DNA of 64,000 nt, from assembly GCA_958298945.1 (NCBI GenBank), contig OY282610.1, positions 67,639,088-67,703,087 of the forward strand. The letters run 5' to 3'. A program made the translations under genes and the position numbers. Each line of letters begins with the position of its first letter. Position 1 is the stretch's first letter. Below, in pieces: positions 22,042-34,699 of this stretch. The notes under the pieces were generated by a model that was not told the origin of the DNA, did not search any database, and saw only the letters and a program-made list of their open reading frames with translations. This DNA is from Atherix ibis (taxonomy: Eukaryota; Arthropoda; Insecta; Diptera; Athericidae).

Positions 22042-22869
22042 ATCTATGATTATTGATACCAAAAGATATCGTCAGGATTCATAATTTCACGTAAGCAAAT
22101 TTTTTTAAATTAGGAGCTCAAATTTTTTTTCTTGAAAAAATTAAAGAAGTAACAATTAAAGTAAAAAAAAAACTCTTGATCTATGTAAGTGTCTAAATTT
22201 GAAATTTGTTCTTATCAGAGTAAAAGAGCTTGAAGATCATCATCTCAGCCATTTTTAAAATAATAATTTCTGGGACCTCTAAATTAAAAAAAAAACAACA
22301 AAAACGGTGAAAGAAGCTTCATAGCTATTATTAGTCAGAATATAATTATTTTCGAAACTCCTTAACCTTTGTTATCTGTCCATTTTTAAGGACCCTATAA
22401 TTGATAACAGTTAAATATTATTAAAAATATGGTCAAATTTGTTTTTTTTTATTTATTACCTAAATAGAAAAAAAAAACTGTTTTATAATAACAGTAATAA
22501 TAAATTCAATAATGGCGACTAATGGTTCGTACAATAAAAATGAGAATTTATTATTTTTATTGGCTATTTTTCGAAATTTTCTATGTAATCATAACCATAA
22601 TCCTTTACTTCATCTTTTATACTGTAATTAAGGTCTCTCTTAATTTAGCTATAAGTTAATTTACCAAAACAATAACATCGAAAACTGAGTATTATTTTTT
22701 TTTCTCACCATTTTCTTATTACTTTTTCTTCTTATTCTCACACCAAAAAAAAAAAAAAAATAATTGGAAAATAAAAATTATTGAAAATATTCAAAATAAT
22801 TAAAAATTAAAGAAAAATCCGTAAAAAAATTTTTTTGTTAAGAATATTTCAGTGCAAAAATGATAATAA
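22042..22869. other. AT-rich filler, no gene seen
   Basis: Low-complexity A- and T-rich DNA with several poly(A) runs. Nothing recognisable. Confidence 0.5.
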
Positions 22870-23040
22870 ATCTGTTAGCAAGGCAGAGTGTAGCTGCGCC
22901 TACTTAGATGTGGGCGTGTACCCACTTGCTTTTCCGTACAGTCGCTGTTAAATTCATAGCATCTCATTTGTTGGTGCCTGCACGAGCCCTACGAGTGCTT
23001 TAACGAACTTATTAGCGATGAGCGACACAATTAAAAATTT
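22870..23040. other. Short GC-elevated island
   Basis: About 170 bp of complex sequence (for example GGCAGAGTGTAGCTGCGCC and GCACGAGCCCTACGAGTGC) lie within AT-rich filler. No open frame of note. It could be a conserved non-coding element or a small untranslated exon. Confidence 0.25.
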
Positions 23041-24469
23041 TTCTCCTTCCTTCCTTTTCCTTCTCATTTCAAATACTTGCAAGCAATTTGAGCTCGTTTC
23101 TCTCTCACGTTTTGTTCGTGTCATTTTCCATTTGTACCAAAATTTCTTTTGTTAAAAGATTTTCTCTGAATCAATTTTATTTTCTTTCTCTTTTACACAT
23201 AAAAAAAATTTGTACAATTCCACTGCGCCATTGTTGGTACTCTTTCACTCCTCAAACATTTTTACATCGTTTCAAATTGAAAATTATTTAATCTCTTTCG
23301 GCGTTATTCGATTTTGCAAGCTTTTTTTCAAAATTTTTTTCATAATTTTCTCTCTTATAAATTTTTTTCATAATTTTTTCATAACAAAATACATTTTTAT
23401 TCACATTTTAGCGTTTTTTCTTCTTTTTTTCTTCGTACAAACACAATCCAAAGGATTTAATTAAATAATAATAAAAAAAAATATATTTAAAAAAAAACCG
23501 CGTAACAAGTTGTTAAATTTAATTTTGGATGATAAGAAAACTAAAAATTATATTAAATTTCATTTGGAAATTGAATATTTTCTGTTATCAGTGAATAAAT
23601 TAATTTGCATTGAAAGCGAACGATTTTTTTTTTATTACTGACAACCGAACCAGAAATAGAAAGAGGGAGGAAAGAGATAAAGGGAGAAAGCAAACACGAT
23701 AGTGGTCACACCCATATATGAATTTTTTTATTATATAAAGCAATTTTTTTTTCTCAATTTGTCTGTTTAAATTTTCTTCATTTTTCTGTTAAATGCAAAT
23801 TTTGAATTTTTAGTTATTTTTCGTCAAGTGTCGTCACATTTTCAACCTTTTCTCTTCATTTGGAAAATGTTTTTTTTTTCTTTAAATTTACCGAGTTTTT
23901 CTTAATTTTTCGGAATATTTTCTTGAAGTTATTTTTAAAATTTCTGCAATTTTTCCAAGTTTTGGGCCATTTTTTTTTTTTTTTTTGTTAAATGAAAAAT
24001 TTTAGTTCTTATTTTAGAATTTTCTAAAATACATCAATTTTTGTTTAAATATTTTTCTTAATTTAAAAAAAAAACAATTCTCTCCAATTAGTTTTTATCG
24101 GAAAATTCTCCAATTTCGTTTTTTGGCCTTTCTTTGGAGAATTTTTTTTAATAACTTTTTGAATTTAGTTTTTGTGATAATTTTTATATAAGTTTTTTTT
24201 TTCTTAAGAAGTTTGTTTCCAATTCGGCAAGACTATTTTTTTAAGATTTTATTTGTGGTTTTTCTAAATTTTCTTCTAAGAATTGTTTTTATTTGTCTAT
24301 ACTTCAAATTTTTGTATTTACTAAAATTATAAATTACAAATTTTATCCCCTTGTTTTCGGTCCTTTTTTCCCTCAAATTTTATTTTTAATAAAAACAAAA
24401 TACAATTCAAAAAGGCAGAAAATTACTTAAAAACAAACTGCGAATATTGACATTGGCATTGTTCAAAAT
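23041..24469. other. T-rich filler, no gene seen
   Basis: The sequence is T-rich, especially 23760-24350. Open frames at 23088-23464 are Phe/Ile-rich and without motifs. Confidence 0.5.
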
Positions 24470-24720
24470 GGAGTCGTCTAAAATTGAATCGAATTGAACG
24501 TAGTTTATTTAGTCTATTTGAAAGGTGATTGGGGTGAGAGTGGAGAGGAACTGTGTCGATTCACATCTGATGTGATGATGATGCGATGGTAGGTTTGGGG
24601 AGACGACAGTGGCATTGAAAGCGACATGGCCTTCCCAATAATAACAGTGACGACAATTGGGATAATTCCCGCCTCTTCCCCATCATATCATCGTAGCACC
24701 CAATTCTTTTTGTTCACTAT
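24470..24720. other. Small complex island with GAATCGAATTGAA words
   Basis: About 250 bp of non-repetitive sequence includes GTGATGATGATGCGATGG and the dyad-like TTGAATCGAATTGAA. The word ATCGAATCGAATTGAA recurs at about 24755. A regulatory role is possible but unproven. Confidence 0.25.
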
Positions 24721-25559
24721 CAATTGTAATTATTTAGTTTTAATGAATTGGAAATCGAATCGAATTGAAATCATGCAATTAATATGGTAATTTTTTTTTT
24801 TTGTATATTTCATCAAAAAGTTTTCCTTTCAAACTGCTTCTTTTAAAAGATTTTTTCTTATTTTTATTTTTCGATAATTTTTTTATGGTTTCAAATTCAA
24901 AGAAAAACAAAATATTCAAATTCGCAATGGCATTAATTGAAATTTTTTTCTAGAATTTAATTTTTGCCAAAAAAGAAAAAAAAATAACAACGTAGAAATA
25001 AAGAAGAGAAAGAGCAGAGACGAAGATAATAGCTTGCAAAAATTAGATGCCTTACCTTACAACATAATTCGTGATTCGAAATTCTTTTGAGGTTGAGGTC
25101 TTCTTTTTCGTTACTAAAACCTCTTGAACGTCATTGGAAACTGGTTTTTCCTTTTCAATTACAAAATTCTGAAAAGGTAATAAGCCCAAATTAAAACTGC
25201 CAAAAAGTATAGGCTATTTTTCAAAATATTTTCACAAAAGTTCTAAGAAAATTCTTCAAATTATGCAAAAATGGATCCAAGTAGGTCCAAATACCAAACA
25301 AAAAAAAAATAATACGCACCCAAAAATAAAAGCTCAAGATGATGGCTAAAAGAACTTAAAATATAAAAAAAGATACTCAGAGAAATGGAAAAAAATGCAA
25401 AAAAAAACTCTAGAAAAATTTAATAAGAAACCTCAAAAATAGGTCTAGAAAAATGAATATAAAACAACACACAAAAAGGATACAGAAAAATTGAGAAAAT
25501 ATCAAAAATATTTGCGGAAATAATTTCATTTTTTTCGTCGAAATTTTCGAATTTTTTTC
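24721..25559. other. AT-rich filler, no gene seen
   Basis: Mixed A-rich sequence with words such as AAATAGGTCTAGAAAAAT and ATGGATCCAAGTAGGTCC. No coding or mobile-element signal was recognised. Confidence 0.5.
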
Positions 25560-26460
25560 TAAAAATTTTCTATTTTTCATCTAAATTTTGTTTGTCTTCA
25601 AATTTTTTTCTTAAAAGTTTCAGTTTCGTTGGCATTAAATTTTCTATTTTTCTTATTTTTATTTCATTTTTTTCATTAAAATTTCAACTCTTTTTTTTAA
25701 ATTTTTACAATTTCTACTTAAATTTTCAATTTTTTGTTTTTCTTATAAATTTTTATTTCTTATTTCAAAATTTTCTATTTATTTTGTCTAAATTTTTTTG
25801 TTTCGAATTTAAAATTTTTTCGTTTTAAAGTTTCAGTTTTGTTGGCTTTAAATTTTCAGTTCTTTCTTGATAACATTTCAGATTTTTTCCAAAGTTTCCA
25901 TTTTTTCTAAATTTTCAATATTTTTAATCGAAATTTTCTATTTTTTCTGTAAATTTTGTTACTTGTTATTTTAAAGTTTCAGTTTTGTTGGCTTTAAACT
26001 TTCAATTTTTTGTACAATATAATTTTCTATTTTTTTTCTAAATTTTGTTTTTTTTTAATTTTAATTTTTTTGCCCAAATTTGACTTTTTTTTAAAATATT
26101 TTATTTTTTCTAAATTTTCAATTTTGCGTCTAAAGTTTCTACTCTTTTTTCCAAGTTTTCAATTATTTCTCGAATTTATCTATTTTTTTGTCTAAATTTT
26201 CAACTTTTTTTTTAAATTTTTTAAAATAAATTTTTCCTTCAATTTTCAGTTGTTTTGGCTTTAAATTTTCATGTTTTTTAAATATTTTTTTTATTTATAA
26301 ACTTTTTATTCTTGTTTCTAAATTTTCAGATTTTTTTTCCAAATTTAACTTTTTTTTTAGAAATTTTCGAATTTTTTTCCCAAATTTCCTATTTTTTGTT
26401 TGAATTTCATTTTAAATTTTCATATTTTCAGTATTTTTGGCTTTAAATTTTCTATTTTTT
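25560..26460. repeat. T-rich degenerate tandem repeat
   Basis: The phrase GTTTCAGTTTTGTTGGCTTT, with variants, recurs near 25617, 25828, 25976, 26240 and 26424. Between these are strings of TTTTCTAAATTTTCAATTTT. Spacing is irregular (about 150-260 bp), indicating an old array with indels. Confidence 0.75.
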
Positions 26461-26639
26461 CTAAATTTGCAATTGTTTTTTTTTAATTTTCCAATTTTTT
26501 TTTTTGAATTTTTTGTGTTTTTTTCCAAAATTTGTTTAATATTCAAAGGAATTGCATGTAAATCGTTAGGGAAAAGTCTAAATAATAAAACCATTCGAGA
26601 GTAAAAGGATAGCAGAGACCAGACTCGGTCGATAGACAA
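26461..26639. other. AT-rich to complex transition
   Basis: The T-rich repeat fades into unique sequence around 26540. Nothing specific is recognised. Confidence 0.4.
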
Positions 26640-27060
26640 AGAGCGATTGGCCAATTGTAGACAAAACAAAGGCGATTAGGCGACATTGAACATTATTTCA
26701 TTTGCTGGAGAGAAGAAAAAAAATACGAGCGAGAAAAATGCGAAAGCAAATCGAACAGATCGAAAGGGAGAAAAAATGAAGCGCGCAAAATGTGTCGCTG
26801 CTAAATCCGCCAATTCGAACTCGGTGATTGGCCGGATCCGCTCGTGTCACTCACTCACTGACTATGTGCATAGTTATTAGCTCATGTCGATACACTCGTC
26901 GAGCCTTCGGTAAGTGTACTCTTGGTACGCTTCTTGTTCCCTTCACTCAACAGTGCTGGTGGTTGTGCTGCTGTGGCGCGGCCTCGCTCGCTTCCATGGC
27001 GACAATGTGAATGAACTTTAATTAAAGCGCGCACATTTAATGATAAACTTTAAGTTCATT
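26640..27060. other. GC-elevated island ending in homeodomain-like AT sites
   Basis: Complex unique sequence, GC-rich in 26780-27005 (for example CGGCCTCGCTCGCTTCCATGG). It ends with a cluster at 27011-27060: ATGAACTT, TTAATTAA, CATTTAATGATAAAC and AAGTTCAT, the outer octamers forming an inverted pair (27011-27018 and 27052-27059). Such AT cores are typical of homeodomain sites, so an enhancer or promoter is plausible. Short open frames here lack domains. Confidence 0.3.
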
Positions 27061-28149
27061 TTATGACAACATCGCTTAATCATTGAATGCGAATGGATTT
27101 TTTTCTCTCTCTCCGCGTTTTTCGCTTCTTTTTCTTCTTTATGATTTTTTTTTACTTAACCTTTTATTCATTAAAAAATCATAATTTTTGTTCAATTTTA
27201 AGTAAGCCATGAAAAGAGTTTATTTTCTTCAGTTTTCGTTTCGTTCGCCCGTCCCCTCCACCTGCCACCATCATGATTTGTATTTGGTTCGTTGTTAATT
27301 GCCCCTTTTTACTGGTGTTGGTGTTTTGATGTTGGCCATGTTAGGGCGTTTTCTTGTTGTTTTTGGTTTATAACAATTTACACATTGTCGTTAATGGTTT
27401 CTGGTTAATTTCTGCAGTAAAAATCCTTGGAAAAATAAAAGAGAGGGAGAGAATAACAGAGTGGAAAAATTTTCTCAAGAAAAGTGAGTTAACAAAAAAT
27501 CAACAGGAAAAGAGTAGCCCCAAAAAAAAAGTTTCTCTCTCTTTCACATTTATGCTCTCCTTTTTATTGCACGTGTTCTCCCGTTTCTTTTACTCCATAA
27601 TTTTATATTTTTCTGTTAATTATTGCACTTGATTTTTATTCAGAATCCCATGCATTGCAGCGCCCCTCTCTTCTGCTCGACAATTCACAAATGACTTTTG
27701 TAATTATTTGCGATCAGAAATTCTGTGATTAAGAAATTACGTAATTAAACACTGCAGGAATGGCCGGAAATAAGCCGGGTTTTTTTTGCTTTTTTGTTAT
27801 ATTTTCTTTTTTATACCAAAATCGATAATTACCGCGGTCCTGAACCAGTCATTTGGTTATCGGTGCTTGATGTTTGTGTTGATTTAGTCCTTAGGGCAAG
27901 CGTATTTTCTTGGTTTTTGTTGTTGTTACTCTCTTAGAAGTCCTGGGAAAATTTACTTACCTTTCGAAAATAGAACAAAAACCAAACGACAATTAAACGA
28001 ATATTTTTTTTTATATTAAATTTTCAAAGGTCATTTTAATTGCAGTTTGGTCATTTCTCACTTCATAATTTTTAAAATATTTTTACTTGTACGAAGTTTT
28101 ATGTTCAAGATTAGGCATAAAATTCTATTGAAAATAGTATGAGCAGAAA
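27061..28149. other. Mixed AT-rich sequence, no gene recognised
   Basis: This part alternates T-rich filler with more complex pieces (27230-27340 and 27640-27760). A 92-codon plus-strand frame at 27354-27632 has a basic middle and hydrophobic ends but no recognisable family. I do not call a gene. Confidence 0.4.
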
Positions 28150-28929
28150 TTTGGGGGTCTCAACAGTTAAATTATCGTGAAAATTTAAACGTCTCAAATG
28201 TTTGAAAGTCTCAAAAATTTAAAGGATAAGTTAAATCGTATGGAAACAAGTTTCATTGTTTCAATGCACAGAATTTTAAGGGTTCGGTCTATAAAATTCG
28301 AAGCTTTCCATGACAAAACTTTCAGTATTTCTAGAATAAAATCTTAATTGTTATTAACAGGCATTGGTAGGCAGAATTTTCAAAAGAAATTTTGAGACCT
28401 CAGTGAGGAAGATTGGAAAACTTACAATTGCGAAATATTTGAGATTTTTATCCAAAATTCTACAGTTTAAATGAATAACATTTTAAGCTTTAACTGATTT
28501 TAAGCCCCCAACAACTCAAAATATTCAAGAATTTTAAGGTCTTAGAAACCTAAAATTGAACCATTTCAATAATTAATCTTTTTATCAAAAACAAAAATAA
28601 TTAAATAAGTTTTCACATAAGTGATATTTTGAGCTCTCAGTTGATAAAATTTTAAGGTCTTAGAGACCGTTTTATTGGCTAACATTTGAACATTTTCAGT
28701 GGTCAAAATCGTAAGTTTTCTTGGACAGTATTTCTAGATCTCAATGGGTAAATTTTAAACGCTCAATTATGAAATTTTAGGATTTCTTTATAAAAAATTC
28801 TGAGGTTTTTGATCGTAAAACATTTTGAATTCTGAGGTCTCAATTATGAATCTCACGAAACTTTCATGGTCTTTGACTCCTTAAAAATAAATGATTATAG
28901 TAATTAATATTTTTACCCTCTTATTGACA
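28150..28929. repeat. Decayed part of the GGTCTTAG repeat
   Basis: Phrases such as AAGGTCTTAGA(A/G)ACC, AACATTTTGA and GAGGTCTCAA(T/C) recur, matching motifs of the clearer array at 28930-30010. Periodicity is no longer regular here. Confidence 0.5.
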
Positions 28930-30010
28930 GACATTTTAAAATATGCGCTGGCTAGAATTTTCATTTTTTTCAGAGCACTATTTCGAGGTCTTAATAATAA
29001 AAATTTTAAATTTGTACGAAATTTTACGGGTTTTTTGTCCAAAATTGGAAGTTATAAAATAATTGAAATTTTAAGGTCTCAATAACCGAAATATGAAAAC
29101 ATTTTAAGGTCTTAGGAGACTAAAAACTGAACAATTTTGGTAAATGACCTTTTTATCGACTCATTAGTTGACATTTAAGAATTTTCTGTGTTGAAAATTT
29201 TATTTTTTTTGAATCCAGTATTTCGAGGTCTTAATTTGCAATAACGAAATTTTACGGGCTTTTTGTCCAAAATTTTGCGTTTTTAACTAACGAAAGTGTT
29301 GAGGTCCTAATAATTAAGATAATAAAATATTTTAATGTCTTAGCAGCCTAAAAATTGAACAATTTTGGTAATTGACCTTTTTATCGACTTATTGGCCGAC
29401 ATTTAAAAAATTTCTGTGTTGAAAATATTATATTTTTTTGAGACTACTGTTGCGAGGTCTTCATAATTGAACTATTTAAATTCGTAATGACGAAATTTTA
29501 GGGGCTTTTACAGAAATGTAAGTTTTCAGCTAAATGAAATTTTGAGGTCTCAACAACTTAAATTCAATATAGTTTAAGGCCTTAGAAGGCTAGAAACTGA
29601 ACAATTTTGGTAATTGACCCTTGATATATAAGGAATTTCTGTGTTGAAAATTCTAATTTTTGTGAGTCCAGTATTTCGAGGTCTTAATAAACGAAAATTT
29701 CAATTGGCAATAACGAAATTTTACAGACTTTTTGTCCAAAAATGTAAATTTTTCACTAACTATGGTAAAGTTTTGAGGTCCTAATAACCAAAATATAAAA
29801 ATATTTTAAGGTCTCAGTACCCTAAAAACTGAACAATTTCAGTAATCAACCTTTTTATTGACTTATTGGCCGACATTTAAAATTTTGCTGTGTTGAAAAT
29901 TCTAAATTTTTTGGGACCTCTATTTCAAGATATTTTCAATCGAAATTTTAAATTTGCAATAACGAAATTTTACGGGCTTTTTGTCCAAAATTCAATAAGC
30001 AAAATTTTAA
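28930..30010. repeat. ~225-250-bp tandem repeat, five copies
   Basis: The marker TTTTACGGGCTTTTTGTCCA, with variants, starts at 29022, 29250, 29496, 29719 and 29968 (spacings 228, 246, 223 and 249 bp). The same order of phrases recurs in each unit: AAGGTCTTAG, CTGAACAATTTTGGTAAT, GACCTTTTTATCGACTTATT, GGCCGACATTTAA, CTGTGTTGAAAATT and TATTTCGAGGTCTTAATAA. Alternating short and long spacings may indicate a two-unit higher-order form. No coding. Confidence 0.88.
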
Positions 30011-30879
30011 AGACTTTAGACATTTGCTAGTTATTGAGACCTCAACCGAAATTTGTACTCAGAGTTCTGAGTAAGATTTCTTTAGTTAATATGTACATAA
30101 AAATTAAGGCTTCAGTAGTTAAAATTCTAACCGAGATCATATCTAAACAGTCTAAGGTCTTAGGCGAGAACATTTCAAGTTAGAGTTTTGAGCATTTTCA
30201 ACATATTGAGTGGTTCAAAATTCTCCGGTTTCAGTGATCAAAATATCATGGTTTTAACGGTGAAAGTTTTAAGATCTTATTAATAAAATTTTTAGGTTCA
30301 AAACTATCAAAATTCTGAGACCTTTTTTAATTGGATATTTTGAAAATTTCATTACTTCATCGGTTATCATCTGAACTTTTAAGTTCTTAGCAGTGAACAT
30401 TTTAAGGTCCAAATCCTGTTTGGAAAAAGGATTTGTACCTCAATAGTTCTAAATTCTCCATGAAGTATTTACCATTCAACAAAAAAATCTCAAGAACAGA
30501 AAGAATTGCAGACATTAAATTTTTACCCTTTTTATGGTAGTCAATTCGTTTTTGGTTAATAATAGCTTCAGAATCGAATAGAATATTTTCAGCAATTTAT
30601 AAAAAAACGTTTTGCTCTTTTTTTTATTAAAAGAGGAAATTAGAAGAAAAAAACCCTCTAAAAACAAGTGCCAGAGATTGTGGTAATCACCAAAATGAGA
30701 TAAAATTAAAAATGAGCTTAAATATAAAAGCAAAAACGAAAAATTTAAAAAAAACTTGTCGAGCGTTCATCTCTGTACAAATTTGCATGCTTTCACAAAA
30801 GTTTCCTGCCTCTCCTCCTCCACAGCACAGTATTTGTTTGTTGTTGTTTTTTTTTTTGCCAAGTAATATTGGATCACTT
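30011..30879. other. AT-rich sequence trailing the repeat
   Basis: Fragments such as AAGGTCTTAGGC and TTAGGTTCAAAAC suggest further decayed repeat until about 30400. The rest is low-complexity filler. No gene. Confidence 0.4.
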
Positions 30880-31270
30880 CGGGGACATTGAAATTGGATT
30901 GCACAAAATGAAAAATCTTTTTCTTTTGTCTTTGAACAATTCCTACCGTTTGGTCATTTGGACTTTTATGTGGTCATTAATGAATTGTGCAAAAAGTAGC
31001 ACTTCCCTTTCCGTTCAGCGATGAGAACATGCCGAGTTGATGTTTCGAAGATGGGCGGAGGCAGATAAAACGACAAAAAAAACGGGAGAAAACTAACCAG
31101 AATTGAACAACAAAAACACTTTAGGAAAATATTCACTGGTAAAAGAACATCGGTGATTATGACTGTAATTACGACATTTTAATCGAGATCGGCCCGTGGG
31201 TTAGTGGTGTGAAAAGTAATTTTTTTTTGTCCGGCATGCTAGGACGACGACGCCAATGATGATGTTGATG
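30880..31270. other. Complex AT-rich island, candidate conserved non-coding element
   Basis: A non-repetitive stretch contains words resembling Sox (GAACAAT) and homeodomain sites (TTTATGTGG, TCATTAATGAATTG, GTAATTACGAC). It lies directly upstream of the GC-elevated island 31270-32540. A regulatory role is inferred only from composition and clustering. Confidence 0.3.
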
Positions 31271-32540
31271 ACAACAACCGACGCAACGGACTATGTTGAC
31301 CTTTGGTCGGTGGATTTTTACTCGAATCGTTATTATTTCATTGTTATTCGTGGGCCTTTTTCTGCTGCCACAGAATAAAAGAAGAAATGCTGAAAAAGGC
31401 GCACTTCTTCATGCCGACGGGATATGCCGACAGAAACCACAACACCACACCGTTGCGTCGAATGTGCACTCTGCGGCAGACATTTGCCAAACACTACGGC
31501 GCACCGCAGTCGCACATTGCACTTAATTCATTGGCAAGCAGGGAGCCAGCAGACTGGAATAGGCGGAGCCAAATCATTGGCCCATGCTTAGCTGAGTTAC
31601 GGCGCACTTCAGTTCCTTCGGTAACAAATCAACCGCAAGCAGTTGCTGAGAGCGCAGCGCACACTATTAATGGTCGCAACACTCTCCTTCAGCAAAAACA
31701 AAGTAGTACACACAAACGCACACACACGCACGAGAATATAACCGGTCGCTCGCCTAAGCATGGTGTACGATGTCGTGCGAGCGCAACGACCATAAAAACA
31801 GAAACCGAAACCGAAACTCAATTCGACCATATTAACTCGCCATTTACCGTATTAGCTTTTTGTTTATGATCGCGATGTGTGCGTGTCGTTTGTTTATTTT
31901 CCGAATTGAGAGACAAAACAGTCTGGAGCCATTTGCGGTCAGAGGCCGTACGAACGAGATGGCCTACAGCACAATAGGTTGTTTGTAATCGTTGAATAAA
32001 AGGCAAACGGGCAAACGGCAAACGGCAAAAACGGCAATCGACGGACGGCCGTACGTTCATCTTATTTGTTTCGTAAACGAAATCGTTTGTGGGCCGCCAG
32101 ATTAAGAAATTATATTTAATTACAATACAATAAGTTATATTGTTTAACGAGTCTAATTATTTTATAATTGGTTAAATATATGTATGGGTGGGTGTGTACA
32201 CGAATGCCAAGCGGCAAATGCTTCCGATTCGTTTCTTAGTGTGTGCACACCCAACCAACGTAGGCGATTGCACGTTCGTACATGCGGTGAATGTTGGCGG
32301 AGTGAATAGAGACGAGAAGCGGCAAAATGAAAATGTACGCTCGACTGAGAAGGAAGAGGCAAAACCAAATGAAAAAAGAAAAGCCACAAGAACAAAGAAC
32401 GGCTGGTATTTGCATGAAGGACATACGAATATGCGGCGATGCGGACTTACTCGCAGGCATCCTCGAACGATCGTACACGAATCTGGTTGATGCGAAAGAG
32501 ATGGACAATCTTAATTGGGGGAGTTTAATAGAAAAATAAA
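31271..32540. other. Largest GC-elevated island, possible promoter or exon region
   Basis: About 1.3 kb of complex, CpG-rich sequence. It holds the longest open frame outside repeats and mobile elements (31303-31869, plus, 188 codons), but the predicted product is a mix of Thr, Arg, His and Ser with no recognised domain, and opposing frames are open too. A heptamer array close to CGGCAAA lies at about 32001-32040. Likely an untranslated first exon, promoter or enhancer of an unseen gene, if functional at all. Confidence 0.35.
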
Positions 32541-34699
32541 TTTTCTAATAATTTTCTATGAACGAACACTCGTTTCTATTTGATTTTCTTTCAATTTTCG
32601 TTCGGCCCTCTCAGCTACTCTACAGCCACACGTACGCTCTCTCGGTCTCTCCGTCGTTATTTGTTACAAATTTCCTATCATCGTTACTTCTCCAAATCAA
32701 TTTTTTATCTGATTTCGCCAATAAAAATGGAGAATTTTCCTGCTCGTATATTTTTCTTGCGCTTGTTTTTATTATTGATTCAGAAAGAAATAAAAGAAAA
32801 TTGGAGGGGGGGGGGGGTGTTATCAAAATACCTCACAGATTGTCCATTAATTCTCCTTTCTTGCATTGCGATTTTCCAATTTGATTGGGATTTTTAATTA
32901 TTTTTCGAAATTGAAATTATTTTGAAAAACAATTTTTTTTTTAACAATTGAAATTTTTTAATTTTTTTTTTTCAATTAACAATTGAGTGGGTGGGTTTTT
33001 TTTGCCGTGTGCCGTAGAAGAAGGGGTGTCCCTGTTAGATTGTTGGGATTTTTTTGTTGATATTTCTAAAAAAAACAAGTTTATGGCGGCTTTGGAAACC
33101 GAATTTTTCAAAAACGGAAACTATTTTATATAAAGAAAACTGACAGTTTTTGTCCATTTCCGGTCGTTTAAATGATTTTCAAAACTTTGTGAATATTTTT
33201 GTTTTAATATTTAAGATCTGGAATTTTATAATACTTTTCAAAAAATATTTTCTTTTTGTCGATTTTCTCTAAATTTTATATTAAAAGCATTTTGGTAAAA
33301 AGTTTATGAAATTTTTAAACTGCGTATGAATTTTTTTTTGTTAATTTCATTAATTGTATTAAAAATTTTTAGTAATCAAAAGAAAATCTCTTTGAAAAAT
33401 AGTTTTTTCTTTGAGTTTTAGGTAATTTTTCTGATTTATTTTAAAAATGTCCTTTTTTAAAAAGTTTTTTTTCCTTTATTATAAAAAAATAAATAATTCT
33501 GCAAAATCCTTACAATTTTAGATAAGTTCTGTTTTAGCCTAATTTTGAACTTATGTGTACTTTTGGATCCATTTGCTCACCCTGTGATGGTCCTTTTATA
33601 AACTTACTTCGAATGAACCAAAAACATTTTTTTGATGTTTGATTTTTATTCCATGAAATTATTTAGGAAATAAAAATTAAAACTTTAACCAAAAAAAAGA
33701 GGGTTTAAAAATTTTAAAAAAATCCATCTTTTCGAAGAGAATTTCAAATAATTTTAAGACGTTTAGTTTTGTTTTTTACTAAAAGTCGCTCAATTAACGC
33801 TCTAGTATTTGAGGTCTCAAAACGAATTTGCCATTTTTTTATGGAAAATAAATTTAAAAAAAAAATTGCTTTAGAAAATACCACACATTTTGAAGGAACT
33901 GCTACGCCTTCAAACATGAAAACATCCTTATTTTTGGACAATAGATGAAAAAAAAAATAAATTAAATTAAATGAATTAATTACGACAAAAAAAAAAGAAA
34001 TTAAGTCGAAAAAAAATCCAAGTAATTAGAAGTAATACAATAACACCGGCGATTGTTCCAGTTTTTTTGTTGGTTTTTTTGATTGTTTCCTATTTAAATC
34101 CCGCCGTAAATGGCGTCATGGAATTTATTACACCTCGAAAACAACAACAAACTATATAAAATAGGGTTGGGAGAGATTGGGAACTGGTGTTTATAAATAA
34201 CAACAGCAATAAAATGCAAAGAAAAAAAGGGAAACTGTTTTTAAATCGACCGAAAATGTTTCCCATTTCGAGCAATCAAAAGTCATTTCCTTCGAACAAG
34301 TTTCTAACACTCGTAATAGTGCACATTTCGGTTTTAGATAACCATTCCGCCCCTCCCCCTCCCTCTAACCAGAACCCTGCCTATGATAAGTTGTAGGGAA
34401 TAATATAGTTGGGGCGTGGGATGACAATAGGAAGGACTAGGAGCGACAAGAATTATTGCTTTTCATAATGGAAAATTGGGAATGCTCTTCGTACACGTTG
34501 GAATTGTAAAGGGAATGTGTGAATAGGGGAGAGATTATGCAAGAGTTTTTTTTGCCTGCTGGGGTAATGAAGCTAACCCTTCTAATCAAAATAATTCAAA
34601 AATAGTAACAAAATAATTTGAAGGGCTTATTAATGGACTGAAATTTCTGCATTTTTTTAAGTAGATTTGGTTTTTTTTAAATAATTGGAGATAATATTG
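32541..34699. other. AT-rich filler with a 12-nt G run
   Basis: Mostly low complexity. G12 lies at 32806-32817. The part 34170-34560 is somewhat more complex (for example CCATTCCGCCCCTCCCCCTC). Open frames near 32558-32897 have no motif. No gene or mobile element recognised. Confidence 0.45.
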
